DNA of 64,000 bases from positions 1,116,001 through 1,180,000 of the forward strand of contig NZ_ML133521.1 of the NCBI RefSeq assembly GCF_003985145.1, in the 5' to 3' direction. The notes under the pieces were generated by a model. That model had not been told where the DNA came from, searched no databases, and saw only the letters and a list, made by a program, of their open reading frames with translations. Shown one piece after another: positions 10,329 through 19,104 of this stretch. Origin of the DNA: Rhizobium anhuiense (lineage in GTDB: Bacteria; Pseudomonadota; Alphaproteobacteria; Rhizobiales; Rhizobiaceae). A program made the position numbers and the translations under genes. Position 1 is the stretch's first letter. Every line of letters starts with the position of its first letter.

Positions 10329-11291
10329 TCAGCGGCTCCTTCTTGAATCATTGGCGCGTGGATCGAGCAGCGGGTAGAGCACATCCACCAGCAGGTTCGA
10401 CACCATCACCAGGAACGATCCGATCAGCGTGATGGCCAGAATGACCGGATAATCGGAATTGATCAGCGCCTGCACGGTCAAGCGGCCAAGGCCCGGCAGG
10501 CCGAAAACGAGTTCGACGAAGATCGCGCCGTTGACGATGGTGATCATGATCAGGCCGAGCTGGGTGACGACGGGTGTGAGCACCGGCCGCAGGATATGGC
10601 GCAGCGCCACGACGATCTCGGGCACGCCCTTGGCGCGGGCGGTCCGGACGAAATCCTCAGACAGCACCTCGATGACGGCGGCGCGCGTCTGCCGCACGAT
10701 CAACGCGATCGGCTGGAAGGACAGGACGAGCAGCGGCAGCAGTATCCGGACATCGAATATGCCGCCCCAGCCGTAGGGCACGCTTGCACCCGGCAGCAGC
10801 ACGATGAGGCCGACCATCAGCAGCGGACCGGCGACATAGGCCGGGATCGCCCAGAGGAAGAGCGCCGAGCCCAGAATGGCATAGTCGATGCGCGAATTCT
10901 GGTTCAGCGCCGCGATCATGCCGAGCGGAATCGCAACGACGGCTGTCAGGATGATCGAACAGAGAGCCAGCTGGAAGGAGACGGGTGCAGCCGCCGAAAC
11001 CATTGCCCAGACGGAGCGGCCCGAGGTCAGCGAATTGCCGAACTGGCCGTGCAGCAGGTTCCAGATGTAAAGGCCGAACTGTTCGATGAAGGGCTTGTTG
11101 AGGCCGGCACTTTCGCGAATGGCTTCGATGCGCTGCGGATTATAGGCGACATCACCGGGCGCGCGCAGGAAGATCAGCTTGATCGGATCGCCGGCGCCAT
11201 AGAAGGCCAGCGCATAGACGGCCAGCATCACCACCAGAACCGACGGAATCCAGATGGCAAACCGGGTTAGCACGTAGCGCAGCAAGGCCAC
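10329..11291 (-). CDS. ABC importer inner-membrane permease (OppB/DppB class)
   Basis: 320 residues beginning with the OppB-type membrane span (RYVLTRFAIWIPSVLVVMLAVYALAF is the region at about 5-30). The EAA docking loop (YVRTARAKG-like, here FVRTARAKGVPEIVV) is at about 215-230, and six spans are predictable. It follows the substrate-binding protein gene after 123 bases containing a perfect hairpin (11357-11382). That arrangement probably lets the binding protein be made in excess over the membrane parts. Confidence 0.92.
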   Translation of the reverse strand: MALLRYVLTRFAIWIPSVLVVMLAVYALAFYGAGDPIKLIFLRAPGDVAYNPQRIEAIRESAGLNKPFIEQFGLYIWNLLHGQFGNSLTSGRSVWAMVSAAAPVSFQLALCSIILTAVVAIPLGMIAALNQNSRIDYAILGSALFLWAIPAYVAGPLLMVGLIVLLPGASVPYGWGGIFDVRILLPLLVLSFQPIALIVRQTRAAVIEVLSEDFVRTARAKGVPEIVVALRHILRPVLTPVVTQLGLIMITIVNGAIFVELVFGLPGLGRLTVQALINSDYPVILAITLIGSFLVMVSNLLVDVLYPLLDPRANDSRRSR

Positions 11292-11356
11292 CTCCCACCT
11301 GTTGTTCGATGCGTTCCCGCTTTTGGCTGCGATCGCATCTCTTCTTCTTGAAACTT

Positions 11357-11382
11357 GCGCGAAGGCCTTGCAGCCTTCGCGC
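11357..11382 (-). terminator. Intergenic hairpin between binding-protein and permease genes
   Basis: GCGCGAAGGC at 11357-11366 pairs perfectly with GCCTTCGCGC at 11373-11382 around a 6-base loop. No U-run follows in the minus-strand direction. This suggests partial attenuation or 3'-end protection of the binding-protein mRNA rather than full termination. Equivalent hairpins occur after three other binding-protein genes in this window. Confidence 0.65.
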
Positions 11383-11414
11383 GGGTTAGTGCCGACAGGG
11401 ACGGTTTCCGCCGA

Positions 11415-13052
11415 TCAACCGATGGAAATGTTCCAGGGTTCGACCACCTGCCAGTCGAGGTTCTTTTCCAGGCCCTTGACGTCCTTGGTGGCCCAGCGCG
11501 ACATCGCCTGAGAATACCACGGGATGAAGGCCCAATCGTCGCGGAACGCCTTCTGGGCTTGCTGGGCGAGAGCGATGCGCTGCGGATCATCCGCAGCCTT
11601 GGTCGTCGCTTCGGCAAGGGCGCTGTCGACCTTGTCGTTCTTGTATCCGCCGAGCTTGTTCTGTGCGTTCGACGAGGTCGAGGCGATGGAGCCCGCGAGA
11701 TAAGAGACCGCATCGGGCACCCGGGTGCCGACGTCGTCGCGGAAGATCTGGACCGAGTTCTGGTCCGGACCGGCATAGGAGTCCTGCTGCGGCTTCATGT
11801 CGACGGCCGTGATGCCGAGATTCTGGCGCCACTGCTCGGCAATGAACTGGGCGGCGGCTTGAATGGCCGGCCCCGAGATGCCGACGAACAGGATCTTCGG
11901 CAGGCGCTCCGGCCCGCCATAGGTCGATTCCGCAAGCAGCTTTTTTGCGCCTTCCGGATCATAGGGATAGGGCTCGAAGCCGGAATTGTCAGCGCCCGGA
12001 ACCGAATTGAGGATCTGGTCGGCCTTCTTGTGCGGCCCATCGGGATAGGACGCCTTGAACAGCCCGTCGCGATCGACCGCCATGATCAGCGCCTGGCGAA
12101 CCTTCGGATCGTCCATCGGCGCACGGGAGATGTTGAACCAGAAGTGCTGGCTCGTCGGAATCAGTGGTCCTGCCGAGAATTCCGGGCCGAGATCCTGGAT
12201 GATGGTCGAGGTGATGAGTTCGGTATGGGCGTTGAACTCTCCCGACTTGATCAGCGACGTCGCGCTGACATTGTCTTCGATCGAGGTGATGTCGATGCGT
12301 GCAAGCTTCGGCTTCGGCCCGAAGAAATTCTCGTTCGGCTCGAAAGAAAGCTTGCCGGCGTCGATATCGAGGCTCGTCAGCTTGAAGGGGCCGGAGAAGA
12401 CCGGCTTACTATCCGGCTTGTACCAGTCGATGATCTCCTCGCCGTCGCTGCCGCGCGATTGCGATGCCTTGGTGATCGGCGCGATGTGGTTTGCGAGCCG
12501 CATGAAGAAGATCGGATCGGCGGCCGCCAGCGTCACGACGACCGTTCCCTCGTCGGGCGTTGCGACACCCGTCAACTCGTTGCCGGAACCGGCGGCGATT
12601 TCGGCATAACCCTTGACCTTGCTCAGCACCTGGTCGGCGCGCTGGTTCTTGGTGTTCGGCATCGAGGCGACTTCCCACGATCCCTTGACGTCGGCCGCGG
12701 TGATCTTGCTGCCGTCGGAGAAGACGGCCTTGGGGTCGATCTTGAAGGTCCAGACGGTGTTGTCGGCCGATTCCCAGCTGGTGAAGACGTAAGGCTTGAT
12801 ATTGCCTTGGCTGTCGAAATACATCGGCGAGGCCCACCAGATCGAATTCCAGCGGAATGTCCTGCCGCCGCCGCGCAATGGCGACCAGTCCTGGTCGAAG
12901 GCCGGATGCGCGACCTTCAACACCTGGCCTTCATCGGCCATCACGATGCGGGCATTCATCCCGAACACGGTCAGGCCGACGCCGGCCGCAAGGCCGAGCT
13001 TCAGCGCGTTGCGACGCGATAGATTGGTTTTATCCGTTTGGTCAAAAGACAT
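11415..13052 (-). CDS. ABC importer substrate-binding protein, family 5 (peptide/oligosaccharide type)
   Basis: 545 residues. A twin-arginine signal (LSRRNALKLGLAAGVGLTVFG) at about residues 12-32 indicates folded export by Tat, common for rhizobial binding proteins. The mature part is a full-length SBP_bac_5 protein (for example SDGSKITAADVKGSWE, RQALIMAVDRDGLF, IPWYSQAMSRW). Family members bind peptides, nickel, opines or plant oligosaccharides. ATG 13052 was chosen because a strong GGGAGGGA site precedes it by about 5 bases; the in-frame ATG 15 bases upstream falls inside that site. It is the first gene of the left arm of the divergent island, so its promoter lies in 13053-13373. Confidence 0.9.
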   Translation of the reverse strand: MSFDQTDKTNLSRRNALKLGLAAGVGLTVFGMNARIVMADEGQVLKVAHPAFDQDWSPLRGGGRTFRWNSIWWASPMYFDSQGNIKPYVFTSWESADNTVWTFKIDPKAVFSDGSKITAADVKGSWEVASMPNTKNQRADQVLSKVKGYAEIAAGSGNELTGVATPDEGTVVVTLAAADPIFFMRLANHIAPITKASQSRGSDGEEIIDWYKPDSKPVFSGPFKLTSLDIDAGKLSFEPNENFFGPKPKLARIDITSIEDNVSATSLIKSGEFNAHTELITSTIIQDLGPEFSAGPLIPTSQHFWFNISRAPMDDPKVRQALIMAVDRDGLFKASYPDGPHKKADQILNSVPGADNSGFEPYPYDPEGAKKLLAESTYGGPERLPKILFVGISGPAIQAAAQFIAEQWRQNLGITAVDMKPQQDSYAGPDQNSVQIFRDDVGTRVPDAVSYLAGSIASTSSNAQNKLGGYKNDKVDSALAEATTKAADDPQRIALAQQAQKAFRDDWAFIPWYSQAMSRWATKDVKGLEKNLDWQVVEPWNISIG

Positions 13053-13373
13053 GGCATTCCCTCCCACGGTGAATTCGGCAGCGCTCTCCCTGCACCTGCC
13101 AGGCGCAGCACAATCCGTCCCGTATCGTTCTCTCGTTATTGTAAATATGTCAACAAAAAATCGTTATTTTGATCCGAACAAAATTTCGTTGTAAAAATAT
13201 ATAAACAATAACAGATAGATAAGTTTTCTAATCTGCACCGCAGCACTTTGTCTTCTTGACAAAATGGCCGCAATGGAAAAGTTCTTTGCACTCCATCACG
13301 ACAGATGAATGACATTTCCATGCGCCATCGGGCGGTTCATCGCCCCCAGACAGGACGCGCCGAGGAGGGCGAA
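13053..13373. promoter_or_regulatory. Divergent control region of the acid-sugar island
   Basis: About 320 bases separate the outward-reading binding-protein and lyase genes. The stretch 13130-13215 is strikingly AT-rich. It holds GTTATTGT (13135-13142) mirrored by ACAATAAC (13205-13212), a TTGT-N10-ACAA pair at 13139-13156, and a palindrome AACnAAATTTnGTT at 13177-13190. These are plausible operators for the island's FadR-type GntR regulator, which usually recognises short interrupted palindromes. Both promoters presumably lie here; I could not fix -35/-10 boxes with confidence. Confidence 0.5.
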
Positions 13374-14279
13374 ATGAGCCATCACAGGATTACAGGCGTT
13401 TTCAGCGCATCGGCAACGCCGCTGACGGCAGACAATACACCTGATCTCGCCCTTTTCACCGATCATTGCCGGCAGTTGCTGGCCGAGGGATGTCATGGCG
13501 TGGCGCTGCTCGGCACGACGGGCGAGGCCAATTCCTTCTCCGCAGCCGAGCGCCGCACGATTCTGGAAGCGGCATTGAAGGCCGGCATTCCGGCCGACAG
13601 GCTTTTGCCGGGCACCGGTGTCGTCGCCATCCCCGAGACCGTGGAGCTGACCCGGCACGCGCTGTCGCTTGGCGTGACCAAGGTGGTGATGCTGCCGCCC
13701 TTCTACTACAAGGGCGTCACCGACGATGGGCTCTTCGCCGCCTATTCGCAGGTGCTGGAAAAAGTCGCCGATACCCGCCTGCAGGTCATCCTCTATCATA
13801 TCCCGCAGGTCTCCGGCGTGCCGCTCTCCCTTCCGCTGATCGGCCGGCTGATTGCCGCCTTCCCGGAAACGGTCGTCGGCATCAAAGAATCTGCCGGTGA
13901 TTTCAACAACATGCAGGCAATCATCGCCGCCCATCCCAGTTTTTCGGTGCTGGCGGGCGCCGATCCGCTGCTGCTGCCGCTCTTGAAGGCGGGCGGGGCC
14001 GGCTGCATCACCGCCACCTCCAATCTCGTGGCGAATTCGCTGCGCACTGTCTACGACCATGTCCATGACGAGACGCGTGCTGGCGATGTCGAGGCGGCGC
14101 AGGCCCGCATCAACGCCTATCGCACGCTGTCCAATTCCTACGTCCAGATCCCCACCATCAAGGCAATGGTGGGGCTGAAAACCGGCAATCCCGCCTGGAG
14201 GCGCACGCGCGCGCCGCTGATGCCGCTCGGCGATGCCGACTATGCCGCACTCGCCGATAGCTACGCCAAGCTGCCTTGA
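13374..14279 (+). CDS. DapA/NanA-family Schiff-base lyase or aldolase
   Basis: 301 residues with every hallmark of the class I pyruvate-dependent aldolase superfamily: the GTTGE carboxylate-binding loop at 47-51, active-site Tyr141 (ILYHIP), and Schiff-base Lys171 in VVGIKESAGD. Relatives include dihydrodipicolinate synthase, N-acetylneuraminate lyase and 2-keto-3-deoxy sugar-acid aldolases. The catabolic context makes a sugar-acid lyase releasing pyruvate much more likely than lysine biosynthesis. ATG 13374 follows GAGGAGGG by 4 bases; the longer upstream frame lacks a ribosome-binding site. It is the first gene of the right arm, with the BNR protein 11 bases after it. Confidence 0.87.
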   Translation: MSHHRITGVFSASATPLTADNTPDLALFTDHCRQLLAEGCHGVALLGTTGEANSFSAAERRTILEAALKAGIPADRLLPGTGVVAIPETVELTRHALSLGVTKVVMLPPFYYKGVTDDGLFAAYSQVLEKVADTRLQVILYHIPQVSGVPLSLPLIGRLIAAFPETVVGIKESAGDFNNMQAIIAAHPSFSVLAGADPLLLPLLKAGGAGCITATSNLVANSLRTVYDHVHDETRAGDVEAAQARINAYRTLSNSYVQIPTIKAMVGLKTGNPAWRRTRAPLMPLGDADYAALADSYAKLP

Positions 14280-14290
14280 GGAGATCCGTC

Positions 14291-15475
14291 ATGCGTTTTA
14301 CCGGCCTGCCTCCGGAAGCCGTTCCTGCCCTGATGACAGGGGCCATCGCCCCTCACCCCACGATCGAGGGCCGCGCCGAGGCCTACCTGCCCTCCCCTTG
14401 CATCCAGAACCATGCGGCCAATCTTGCCTTTCTGCCAGACGGCACGCTGACCTGCGTCTGGTTCGGCGGCACCATGGAGGGCATGGGTGACATCTCGATT
14501 TACATGTCGCGGCTGGCGCCCGGCTCCGAGTGCTGGTCCGCACCGGAAAAGATGAGCGACGATCCGCAGAAATCCGAGCAAAATCCGTTGATTTTCAATG
14601 CTCCGGACGGAAAGATCTGGCTGCTCTATACCTCGCAGACCTCGGGCAATCAGGACGGTTCGATTGTCAAATGCCGGATTTCAAGTGATGGCGGCCGGAG
14701 CTTCGGCGCTGTCCGAATCCTCTGCGACAGCCCCGGCACCTTCGTTCGCCAGCAGATCGTCGTCAACGGCAGGGGCGACTGGCTGCTTCCGGTCTTCCGC
14801 TGCGTCGGCCTGAACGGCCAGCGCTGGAGCGGCGATGCCGACACGGCTGCCGTGCTGATATCGCGCGATGGCGGCGCGAGTTGGCAGATGCGGGATGTTC
14901 CGGACAGTCTCGGCGCCGTACATATGAACATCCTGCCGCTCGGCGGCGACGAAATGATCGCCTTCTATCGCAACCGTTTCGCCGTAAACATCCTGTCGAG
15001 CCGATCTTCCGATGGTGGCGAGAACTGGAGTGCGCCCGAACCCACCGACCTGCCGAACAACAATTCCTCGATTCAGGCCACGATCCTGAATGATGGAGCA
15101 ATCGCAATGGTTTACAACCATTCGAATGCCGGCATGTCGGATGCGCGGCGCCAGTCGCTCTATGATGAAATCGAGGATGGCGCTGCCGGCGAGACCGTCG
15201 TTGCAGCCGATGGCGGCCGCAAAGCCATTTGGGGTGTTCCGCGGGCGCCGCTGAGCCTGGCGATATCGTGGGATGGCGGCAAGAGCTTTCCACACCACAT
15301 CGATCTCGATACCGGCGACGGCTTCTGCCTCAGCAACAATTCGAAGGATTCGCTGAACCGCGAATTCTCCTATCCCTCGGTCCTCCAGGGTCGCAACGGC
15401 ACGCTCCATATCGCCTACACCTACTACCGGCGCGCCATCAAATATGTCAGCCTCGCCCCGCAATCCCTGCCGTGA
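14291..15475 (+). CDS. Sialidase-like BNR-repeat protein
   Basis: The 394-residue beta-propeller has four Asp-box repeats (SxDGGxxW/F) at about residues 130 (SSDGGRSFG), 191 (SRDGGASWQ), 239 (SSDGGENWS) and 326 (SWDGGKSFP). This places it in the BNR/sialidase superfamily of glycoside hydrolases and related lyases. No signal peptide is visible (it starts MRFTGLPPEA), so it should act in the cytoplasm on imported material. The start follows a GAGGAG site. It is co-transcribed with the lyase. Members cleave sialic acids, related ulosonates or other uronic-type linkages. True sialic acid use is unlikely, since no nanE/nanK partners are present. Confidence 0.82.
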   Translation: MRFTGLPPEAVPALMTGAIAPHPTIEGRAEAYLPSPCIQNHAANLAFLPDGTLTCVWFGGTMEGMGDISIYMSRLAPGSECWSAPEKMSDDPQKSEQNPLIFNAPDGKIWLLYTSQTSGNQDGSIVKCRISSDGGRSFGAVRILCDSPGTFVRQQIVVNGRGDWLLPVFRCVGLNGQRWSGDADTAAVLISRDGGASWQMRDVPDSLGAVHMNILPLGGDEMIAFYRNRFAVNILSSRSSDGGENWSAPEPTDLPNNNSSIQATILNDGAIAMVYNHSNAGMSDARRQSLYDEIEDGAAGETVVAADGGRKAIWGVPRAPLSLAISWDGGKSFPHHIDLDTGDGFCLSNNSKDSLNREFSYPSVLQGRNGTLHIAYTYYRRAIKYVSLAPQSLP

Positions 15476-15818
15476 GCAAAGCGGCAGCCGGAAAATTGTA
15501 AACCTGCGTCCAATCGCATGCGAAAAATGCAGGATACAACGGCCGTCGACCGGCAGCGGGATGGTAGTTGACAACAGGATCGGATTATTCATCGCCGTCG
15601 GCGTGGCGGCCGGCCCTTTGCGCCGAACTGCAGTCGCCATCGATATAGACTCAATAACCCACTGATATATTTATTGATACTGATACGGAGCCCCGTCTCA
15701 AGGCGCAAGCAAGCCCATATCTGCCGATAAAAATCTCCACCCTTTGGAATGCCGGCTTGACATTGATCTTACAACTTTACATTAAAGAGAGGGACGATAT
15801 TGCAGGGAGGACTGGTTC
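15476..15818 (+). promoter_or_regulatory. Intergenic region before the alcohol dehydrogenase; possible promoter
   Basis: 343 bases without a gene inside an otherwise tight arm. A consensus TTGACA stands at 15757-15762, but the downstream spacing is imperfect (TACATT after 15 bases, ATTAAA after 18). A GGGAGG ribosome-binding site precedes the ATG at 15819. The gap suggests that the dehydrogenase and PdxA genes have their own transcription start in addition to read-through. Confidence 0.35.
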
Positions 15819-16952
15819 ATGGCCAGCTTGGGTTCGCCAATCACGATCGTTCGGCCGCATCTGATCGAATTCGGCGTCGGCACGGCGGGAAAGCTCGGCA
15901 AATGGGCCGCCGATAAGGGCTATCGGCGCACACTTGTCATCTCCGATGCCTTCAACGCCTCGCGCATCGACGTGCTGGAGCTGAAGGGTGAGGTGGCAGT
16001 CTTCTCCGATGTGATGCCTGAACCGGATACGGCCAATCTCGAAAAGGTCCTGGCGGCGGCAAACGCCGCCGATGCCGAGCTGGTCGTCGGCTTCGGCGGC
16101 GGCAGCGCCATGGATCTGGCAAAACTGGCGGCCGTGCTTGCCGGCTCCACGCAGACGCTGCATGAGGTCGTCGGCCCGAACAGGGTGCATGGGCCGCGCA
16201 AGGTCGCTCTCGCCCAGGTGCCAACGACATCGGGCACCGGCAGCGAGGCCGGCATCCGCGCGCTGGTCACCGATCCCACCACGAAGGCAAAGCTTGCGGT
16301 GGAAAGCCTGCACATGCTGGCCGATATCGCCGTCATAGATCCGGCTTTGACGTTCAGCGTACCCGCCCGTACGACGGCCGCCACCGGCGTCGACGCGATG
16401 GCCCATTGCGTCGAGGCCTTCACCAACCGCAAAGCCCATCCGATGGTCGATATCTATGCGATCGAGGGAACGCGCCTCGTCGGCAAATATCTCGCCCGTG
16501 CTGTCAAGGACGGCAACGACACCGAAGCGCGCGCCGGCCTATCACTCGCCTCGCTATACGGCGGCCTTTGCCTGGGCCCGGTCAACACCGCCGGCGGCCA
16601 TGCGCTCGCCTATCCCCTCGGCACCCGCTGGCATGTGGCCCATGGCGCGGCCAATGCGCTGATCTTCCCGCATGTGCTCGCCTTCAACACGCCGGCTGCC
16701 CCGGAAAAGACGAAGGCGGTGATGGACGCGCTCGGTTATGAGACCTCGGAGAACACCGCATCCGTCTTCGATGCGGCTTACGCTTTCTGCGCCGAGCTCG
16801 GCATCGAAATGAAGCTCTCCGGCCTTGGCGTGCCGGAGAGCGATCTCGATGCCATGGCCGACGACGCCTTTGCCATTCGCCGTCTGCTCGATAACAATCC
16901 GCGCGACCTCTCGCGCGCCGACATTCGCTCGATTTACGCCGCCGCTTTTTAG
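15819..16952 (+). CDS. Iron-type (group III) alcohol dehydrogenase
   Basis: 377 residues. The NAD(P)-binding GGGSAMDLAK is at about 93-102 and TTSGTGSEA follows it. The metal ligands are present as GVDAMAHCVEAF (Asp and His), GGHALAYPLG (His) and HVAHGAANA (His). The protein is therefore an intact Fe2+-dependent dehydrogenase. The family includes lactaldehyde reductase, maleylacetate reductase, 4-hydroxybutyrate dehydrogenase and other aldehyde/alcohol oxidoreductases. Between a sugar-acid lyase and a PdxA partner, reduction of a C4 semialdehyde released by the lyase is a reasonable proposal. It starts after a GGGAGG site and ends 30 bases before pdxA. Confidence 0.9.
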   Translation: MASLGSPITIVRPHLIEFGVGTAGKLGKWAADKGYRRTLVISDAFNASRIDVLELKGEVAVFSDVMPEPDTANLEKVLAAANAADAELVVGFGGGSAMDLAKLAAVLAGSTQTLHEVVGPNRVHGPRKVALAQVPTTSGTGSEAGIRALVTDPTTKAKLAVESLHMLADIAVIDPALTFSVPARTTAATGVDAMAHCVEAFTNRKAHPMVDIYAIEGTRLVGKYLARAVKDGNDTEARAGLSLASLYGGLCLGPVNTAGGHALAYPLGTRWHVAHGAANALIFPHVLAFNTPAAPEKTKAVMDALGYETSENTASVFDAAYAFCAELGIEMKLSGLGVPESDLDAMADDAFAIRRLLDNNPRDLSRADIRSIYAAAF

Positions 16953-16982
16953 GCGGCAAAGTTTTCAGAAGGGACTCGCTCG

Positions 16983-17969
16983 ATGGACAGGAATGCGAAA
17001 GTCGCCGTGACGCTGGGCGATCCGGCCGGCGTCGGCCCCGAAGTGATCGTCAAGGCCTTGGCAGCTCTTCCGATCGAAGAGCGCCGCGATTTCGTCATCG
17101 TCGGCAATGTCGAAGCGTTGGAGCGCGCCGACCGCGCCACCGGCGCCGGGCTGAAATTCGGCCCTGCAGATGCCGCCGGCAACGACAGGATCGCCGTCGA
17201 CGAGGTGCCGCTCGGCGCGGCCCTGCCCGAAATCGGCAAGATCAGCCCCGTCGCCGGCGATGCCTCGGTGCGCTATATCACCCGCGCCGTCGATCTCGCC
17301 ATGTCGGGCCAAGCCGATGTCATCGTCACCGCGCCGATCAACAAGGAGGCGATGAACCTCGCCGGCCATCACCATGACGGTCATACCGGGCTGCTTGCGC
17401 ATCTCACCGGCTCGAAAAGCTCCTTCATGCTGCTCGCTTCCGAGCGGCTGAACACCATCCACGTCTCCACCCATATCTCGCTGAAGGGCGCGATCGAGCG
17501 CGCCAAGACCGAGCGGGTGCTGGCGACCATCGAAGCCGGCCACAGGCACTTCCTGCGGCTCGGCCGCAAGGCGCGCATCGCCGTCGCCGGCCTCAATCCG
17601 CATTGCGGCGAAAACGGCCTGTTCGGCACCGAAGACATGGAGTTTCTCGCGCCCGCCGTCGAGCAGGCGCAGGCAAAAGGCATCGACGTCGTCGGGCCGA
17701 TCTCGGCCGATACGGTGTTTGCCCGCGCCTATAACGGGGCTTTCGATCTGGTCATCGCCCAGTATCACGACCAGGGCCATATCCCGATCAAGCTCGTCGC
17801 CTTCGAGACTGCGGTCAACGTCTCCCTCGGCCTGCCGATCGACCGCGTCTCCGTCGACCACGGCACCGCCTTCGACATTGCCGGCACCGGCAAGGCCAAC
17901 CATGTCAACATGCTGTCGGCCATCGCCTATGCCAGGCTGATGGCCCGCTCGCCGCGGCGGGAGGTGTGA
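16983..17969 (+). CDS. PdxA-family 4-phospho-tetronate/hydroxythreonine dehydrogenase
   Basis: 328 residues with the complete PdxA motif set: [10 protein letters not shown] at 11-20, TAPINKEAM at 116-124, the metal-site GHTG at 133-136, [23 protein letters not shown] and [11 protein letters not shown]. The true PdxA oxidises 4-phospho-hydroxy-L-threonine in vitamin B6 synthesis. PdxA2 paralogues encoded with a DUF1537 kinase oxidatively decarboxylate 4-phospho-D-threonate or -erythronate to dihydroxyacetone phosphate. The DUF1537 kinase on the opposite arm and the absence of other pyridoxine genes favour the catabolic role. I therefore give no gene symbol. Confidence 0.9.
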   Translation: MDRNAKVAVTLGDPAGVGPEVIVKALAALPIEERRDFVIVGNVEALERADRATGAGLKFGPADAAGNDRIAVDEVPLGAALPEIGKISPVAGDASVRYITRAVDLAMSGQADVIVTAPINKEAMNLAGHHHDGHTGLLAHLTGSKSSFMLLASERLNTIHVSTHISLKGAIERAKTERVLATIEAGHRHFLRLGRKARIAVAGLNPHCGENGLFGTEDMEFLAPAVEQAQAKGIDVVGPISADTVFARAYNGAFDLVIAQYHDQGHIPIKLVAFETAVNVSLGLPIDRVSVDHGTAFDIAGTGKANHVNMLSAIAYARLMARSPRREV

Positions 17970-18034
17970 TTGCGGCAATCCGGGAGAAATGCTGCGCCGG
18001 TCGTCACCGAAACGTTGATTGCACCCTCAACCCT

Positions 18035-18517
18035 TCAGATGCCGAACAGACGGCGATCCCAGAAGACGGGTTGGTGGAGGCTCGCGGTGATCGAGGGGAA
18101 TTCCGGGTGGGCCGGGTTGATCAATATGTTGCGGTCGACGCGGGCGACGACGCTTGGCACCAGCAGGATGACGCTGCGTTTTTCCTGGCACCATTTTTCG
18201 CCGAAAGCCTTGCTGACAACAGCCGGCATGCTGTCCCAGCCGGGCAGCGCGGGCTCGGAGAAGACCTCGTAGCTTAACCCACGCGGTATTGTGATCGTCA
18301 CATAGTGCTGGTTGGGCGGCAGCCGCCCGCTGCCGTGGACGAGCTTTTCGAGCAGCGCCGTCGAATAATGCTCGCTGGTGTAGATGATCGGGCTGCCCGA
18401 TGTGTTCCACCGTCCCGGCGCGATGGTCGAGCCGGTGGCGTCGAAGATCGGATAGGTTCCGGCGGGATCGCCGATGCGGACGGATGTCAACGTCCGGTCG
18501 AGATGCTGTGCGCTCAC
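18035..18517 (-). CDS. RES-domain toxin (NAD-degrading type)
   Basis: 160 residues spanning a RES domain named for its conserved Arg, Glu and Ser. Arg14, the GRWN motif at 35-38, Tyr46 (IIYTSE) and Glu57 (ALLEKL) are in the expected order. Characterised RES toxins deplete NAD+ and halt growth, and are held inactive by an Xre-type antitoxin encoded just upstream. Here the start ATG overlaps the antitoxin stop by four bases. The length is normal for the family and nothing looks broken. It is convergent with the PdxA gene. Confidence 0.9.
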   Translation of the reverse strand: MSAQHLDRTLTSVRIGDPAGTYPIFDATGSTIAPGRWNTSGSPIIYTSEHYSTALLEKLVHGSGRLPPNQHYVTITIPRGLSYEVFSEPALPGWDSMPAVVSKAFGEKWCQEKRSVILLVPSVVARVDRNILINPAHPEFPSITASLHQPVFWDRRLFGI

Positions 18518-18951
18518 GCAGCGCTGCCGTATTTCAGGCTTCCGAGGATATCGAGTACCAGCTCGCCGCCGATCTCGCTCTGGATGACCACGTCGATCGG
18601 CCGCCTGTCCTCCAACATTGCATGCGGGCGAAACAGGAAGTCGCGCGCCTCAGCCTCGCTCTGCCAGACATCGAGTGCCAGGCCCCAGACACGGGCAAGA
18701 CGGGCGAGCTTTATGCCCTCGTCGGAAGAGAGCCGATGCTTGGACTTGCGCCGCTCATAGGTGGCCTTCGGAACGAGGCGGTATTTGAACTGGACATCAT
18801 CGGGCGCCAGAAGCAGCGCCATGCGATCGAGCGCCTTGACCGGCAAACCTTCTTCGATGCTGGAGAGCAGGCCGAAGGCCGAACGCGATGCCGGTTCCCT
18901 GGCAGGCAATCCGAGAACATCGGCGATGAGCGCAAATCCCATCATGATCAT
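18514..18951 (-). CDS. Xre/MbcA/ParS-type antitoxin of the RES pair
   Basis: 145 residues matching the antitoxin layout that goes with RES toxins. An N-terminal helix-turn-helix part precedes the C-terminal toxin-binding domain (RLARVWGLALDVWQSEAEARDF region, ending LGSLKYG). It would neutralise the toxin and repress the operon. Three in-frame ATGs (18951, 18945, 18942) sit behind AAAGGA; the later two give better ribosome spacing, so the true N-terminus may be 2-3 residues shorter. Confidence 0.88.
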   Translation of the reverse strand: MIMMGFALIADVLGLPAREPASRSAFGLLSSIEEGLPVKALDRMALLLAPDDVQFKYRLVPKATYERRKSKHRLSSDEGIKLARLARVWGLALDVWQSEAEARDFLFRPHAMLEDRRPIDVVIQSEIGGELVLDILGSLKYGSAA

Positions 18952-18960
18952 GGATCCTTT

Positions 18961-19002
18961 TCACTTGAGGTTATATTTAGTCTCAAGTGATACAATGTTC
19001 AA
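18961..19002 (-). promoter_or_regulatory. Promoter and palindromic operator of the RES/Xre operon
   Basis: TCACTTGAG (18961-18969) is an exact inverted repeat of CTCAAGTGA (18982-18990) with a 12-base spacer. Read on the minus strand, TTGAAC (18997-19002) and TAAATA (18974-18979) form a -35/-10 pair with 17-base spacing, so the palindrome overlaps the -10 box. This is what an autorepressing antitoxin would need. Confidence 0.65.
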
Positions 19003-19104
19003 TAGCGCCGATCCGGCTTATCTTCGATAGCTGCCAAATATCTGCGTCTGCGTGATCGGCATCTGGACATGAGTTCGGACTGGTGGTTCGTTCGTACCGG
19101 GGCT

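Noticed and set aside
11355-13022. 555-residue open frame on the plus strand
   Set aside because: It lies antisense to the binding-protein gene, has no domain and has the composition expected from GC-rich codon bias.
13374-15475. Sialic acid catabolism operon (nanA plus sialidase)
   Set aside because: No nanE, nanK or nagA-type genes are present, and the BNR protein has no export signal.
16983-17969. PdxA as vitamin B6 biosynthesis enzyme
   Set aside because: No other pyridoxine genes are near, and the DUF1537 kinase and catabolic neighbours point to the PdxA2-type role.
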